A stretch of DNA of 64,000 bases from Raphanus sativus. Its lineage: Eukaryota; Streptophyta; Magnoliopsida; Brassicales; Brassicaceae. How positions within the stretch are numbered: the stretch's first letter is position 1; every line of letters begins with the position of its first letter. Of the stretch, positions 61,326-64,000 are shown in pieces. Under the pieces are notes generated by a model. The model saw only the letters and a program-made list of their open reading frames with translations. It did not search any database and was not told where the DNA came from. A program made the position numbers and the translations under genes. The stretch covers positions 32,635,407 to 32,699,406 of the forward strand of contig NC_079515.1 of NCBI RefSeq assembly GCF_000801105.2, read 5' to 3'.

Positions 61326-61605
61326 TAAAACTCCTTATTTAAGAGTTGTCTCTTGCACTGTTGTGCAGGTTCCACGCACATGTAGTGACCCGCGATTGGT
61401 TGTTCTTTTAAAAAAAAAAGAAATTGGATAAAAAATTTAAAAAAAAAATTTAAGAACCCCAATTTTGGGATTAACGAATGGAGGTGCTCTAAGGTCGAAA
61501 ATCCTCACGTAGTTCAATAGAATTTAATAATCTATTTCTCTGCACATCACTCGACGGTAAATGATGTTTCCCTTTTCTTCTTTATCGTCTATACTTTATT
61601 TATTT

Positions 61606-61783
61606 TTTTGAATTATACAGAATTATCATCGCTTTACATAAGTGGTCTAGATTACTCATGTGTTGCCACATGTCGATCATCTGTTCCTGACGATGCCGAA
61701 ATGTTAATTCTCCAGTGGCCGGGATTCGGATCCTGATGGCGAAAGTCACAGCTGTAAGTCTTTTACCACCTGAACTAGAAAAT
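61606..61783 (-). mobile_element. tRNA-derived SINE
   Basis: The minus strand starts TAGTTCAGGTGGTAAAAGAC (A box), has GGATCCGAATCCCGG (B box) about 35 nt on, a ~120-nt body, and ends TTCTGTATAATTC followed by an A-rich tail (AAAAAAATAAATAAAG). This is the layout of Brassicaceae SINEs. I could not find a clean target duplication. Confidence 0.72.
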
Positions 61784-61800
61784 CCTGTTATTTTAAAAAT

Positions 61801-61950
61801 TGGTGACACGATCGGATACAAAATTACAATACTTAATTATTGAAGTCTTTAGAGAAAAGACATTTTATTTCAAATTGGTGACACGATCGGATACAAAATT
61901 ACAATGCTTAGTTATTGAGGTCTTTAGAGAATAGACATTTTATTTCAAAT
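61801..61950. repeat. 75-bp tandem duplication
   Basis: Two head-to-tail copies, 61801-61875 and 61876-61950, beginning TGGTGACACGATCGGATAC; they differ at only a few bases. Confidence 0.85.
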
Positions 61951-63758
61951 AAATAGTTCTTTAGATATTTTTCGTGAGTATGGTAAATACATTCTCATAT
62001 TCATGGCTTGTGCAATATAATTTCTACAATGATAAGTAGCCTATTATTCTTTAAAATCTGTTTACAATGTATTTTGTCATAGCAGATGGATGAAAAAGGG
62101 TCTTAAACGTGGTCCCTTGACCCTGATGTTTAATTAACGCGTGTTCATTGTGTTAATTTCGTTGTTGTTTCGTGTACTTGTTTGGTGGCTTCGTTTTAGA
62201 TGAGAAAAACAAAAGATACATTACCAAAAGGAGAAGAAACTCCAAGATAGGTTCTTGGACAGTCTAATAAATTGAGACAATGATAAATTGTGTTGTCATT
62301 ACTCATTTCGTTTGTAAAAATCCAAAATTTTAAAAGTTCTAATGCTTATTGTGGAAAGAACAAATCTAGCAAAATAAATATATGAAAAAGCGCAAACGAC
62401 AATGAATTCTCCAACATGCATCGTTGAAAAAGGAAAAAAAAAAGACGCAAATGCTCCAACTCGGAGATAAATTATTGAAATTAAAGGTGTATATTTTTAA
62501 CTTTCACGTATATTCTGAGAACATAGATTAAAATATATATATATATATAACATATGGTGTTTTCGTATATTGTCCAAATTTTAGTGGGAACCAAGGGGAA
62601 TATATTGGGCCAATGACGAGCCACTAAATCGGTAACAAGTTTATCCCCCTGTGTTCAATCCTTTTTTTTGATGCTCGACTAGACGGCTTATTTGACTTTG
62701 TCGTTTTTTTGTAAGTTTTTGTTTGTCCATTTTAGGGTTGGCGTATTAAAACTGAGTTAAATTAACCTCAAATATATAACAAAAATGTATCACAAATTTT
62801 AATCCCTCAATGGCGAATCTTATATCAATATACTGGAGGGATTTTTCATTATAAATGTTTATTAGTTCTTTTTTAATCAACATGAAGATATTCCAAGACT
62901 TTGGAAAAGTTAAACTAATTTTTAAGTGAAGTGTAAGTGTGTAACCCATAGATATAGTATAGTGGAGTCTTATCAAACCTAAGTTGCTTAGCAATCCAAA
63001 CCTAGTCTGCCATTAAATCATTTATCGTATGGTTAAAGATGTATTCATGTCATCATGTATGATTATGCTTAGTGGTAAGGATGAGTTATATATGTATTAA
63101 ACTATTAATGTCATCATGTGTGGTTATCTTTTAATCTAGCATATCATTGTTGTAAAGTTATTATTGTAGTAATTCTTGTATCCGAGTTCATATGAATGAA
63201 GATGGTAGAAAAAGGTACAGTACACAAATATGTCTATAACAAAAGTGTGGATACATATACGAAAAACTTACTGATTATCGTTTACTAAAACTATTAGCAA
63301 TATATTGTTTAAGTATGCACGAGCATAATTATCAGTGCATAGATAAAACTATCTCGATTAACAAAAAGCTTATAATACTTAGTATAAGGTAAAATGACGA
63401 TAATGGTCCAATGATTGGCAATGTCTACTGTGGTTGTACGGAAGTTTCCTATGCCACCATGTCGTTCTTTCCTAGCCAGTAAATGATTCAAGTGAATCAC
63501 TAGGTCAACCCCAGCGAGGGGACGACGAAGAGGGTTCTACCTATTTAAAAAAATAAAAATATTAAAAACATTTGTGCGAGAGAAACAATTGAATGAGTGT
63601 AGAGAGCTTCAAAATAAAATATGACACCATTTTCACACATGTTACTCTTTGATTGGGTTACAGCAAGTTTTGTGATTTAAAATTAATTTTTTAACTAAAA
63701 TACATGATATTGAAGTGGTTAGAACTTCTTGACAATATAATCTCCACTAATCATGCTC
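61951..63758. other. Intergenic, nothing recognised
   Basis: AT-rich sequence with an (AT)n run at 62533-62548 and no gene, RNA or transposon border that I can support. Confidence 0.4.
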
Positions 63759-63761
63759 TTA

Positions 63762-64000
63762 GAGCAACTCCAATGGTGTTTTATTTTCTATTTTTTGAAT
63801 AGTTTAGGATTCTAATCACAATTTATATGTCCAATGGTGTTACTAATATGGAGTTCTTAGATTTTTTTTTTTTTTTACCTTAAGAACAGATCCAAAACAG
63901 CAATGCAACACAACATTGTAATTTCAAAAGGAACAAGAAGTAACCTGGAGCTGATTGTTGGAGAGATCAAGAACAAACAACCCTTGTATCCTCTCCAAAA
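63762..64000. mobile_element. Start of a Harbinger-like MITE running off the window
   Basis: GAGCAACTCCAATGGTG, preceded by TTA (63759-63761), is the usual end of Brassica Tourist-like MITEs. CCAATGGTGTT recurs at 63831. The right end is not within the window. Confidence 0.5.

Larger units (their letters stand above)
60711..61489. mobile_element. Outer PIF/Harbinger-like MITE carrying two nested MITEs
   Basis: The left end GACCACCTCCATCCC pairs with GAGCACCTCCATTCG (reverse complement of the right end), with TAA at 60708-60710 and 61490-61492. Two complete smaller elements of the same superfamily sit inside (60737-60997, 61071-61325). Confidence 0.75.

Noticed and set aside
63321..63758. Possible MITE from GAGCATAATTATC to ATCATGCTC
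   Set aside because: The ends match poorly and the left flank (CAC) does not match the right flank (TTA).

Overview
The window is nuclear DNA of a Brassica-type crucifer. Its gene order GRF8 (14-3-3 kappa), CYCD4;1, HB25/ZHD1, DTX27 matches, from memory, Arabidopsis AT5G65430, AT5G65420, AT5G65410 and AT5G65380. The proteins are close to the Arabidopsis ones with the same exon structure. The spaces between genes are much larger than in Arabidopsis and hold transposable elements of nearly every plant class, as expected for Brassica.

Layout. 1-2.4 kb: dispersed repeats, a Helitron 3' end and a LINE stub. 2.5-4.1 kb: GRF8 (+), four exons, 248 aa. 6.5-8.5 kb: CYCD4;1 (+), six exons. 8.8-8.9 kb: an orphan cluster of E2F and site II motifs. 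13.4-14.3 kb: HB25/ZHD1 (-), one exon. 15.4-16.5 kb: a 1.14-kb non-autonomous retroposon. 19.1-23.85 kb: a full-length Ty1/copia element with a frameshift. 26.2-32.1 kb: a very young Ty3/gypsy-type non-autonomous element on the minus strand with 1.73-kb LTRs. 32.1-33.3 kb: a solo LTR. 34.6-35.3 kb: a PIF/Harbinger-type element carrying a fragment of a TMK-like LRR receptor kinase. 36.9-58.8 kb: three tandem MATE transporter genes (DTX27-like A, B, C), all with intact nine-exon frames; a CACTA element lies between B and C, and intron 5 of C has grown to 3.5 kb by nested insertions including a ~1.5-kb foldback. 59.5-64 kb: a MULE-like element, a MITE-in-MITE cluster, a SINE and the start of another MITE.

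The genes form no operon-like unit. GRF8 (phosphoprotein-binding adaptor), CYCD4;1 (G1 cyclin) and HB25 (zinc-finger homeodomain factor) are independent regulatory genes kept in ancestral order. The DTX27-like array is a lineage-specific expansion of a membrane antiporter.

The most unusual pattern is a set of at least 13 micro-insertions of about 10-24 nt. Each is mostly an A or T run with a few unique bases and is flanked by 11-21 bp direct repeats. They look like retroposition events that left only the 3' tail. Element borders below rest on terminal repeats and target-site duplications read by eye; family names are from memory.
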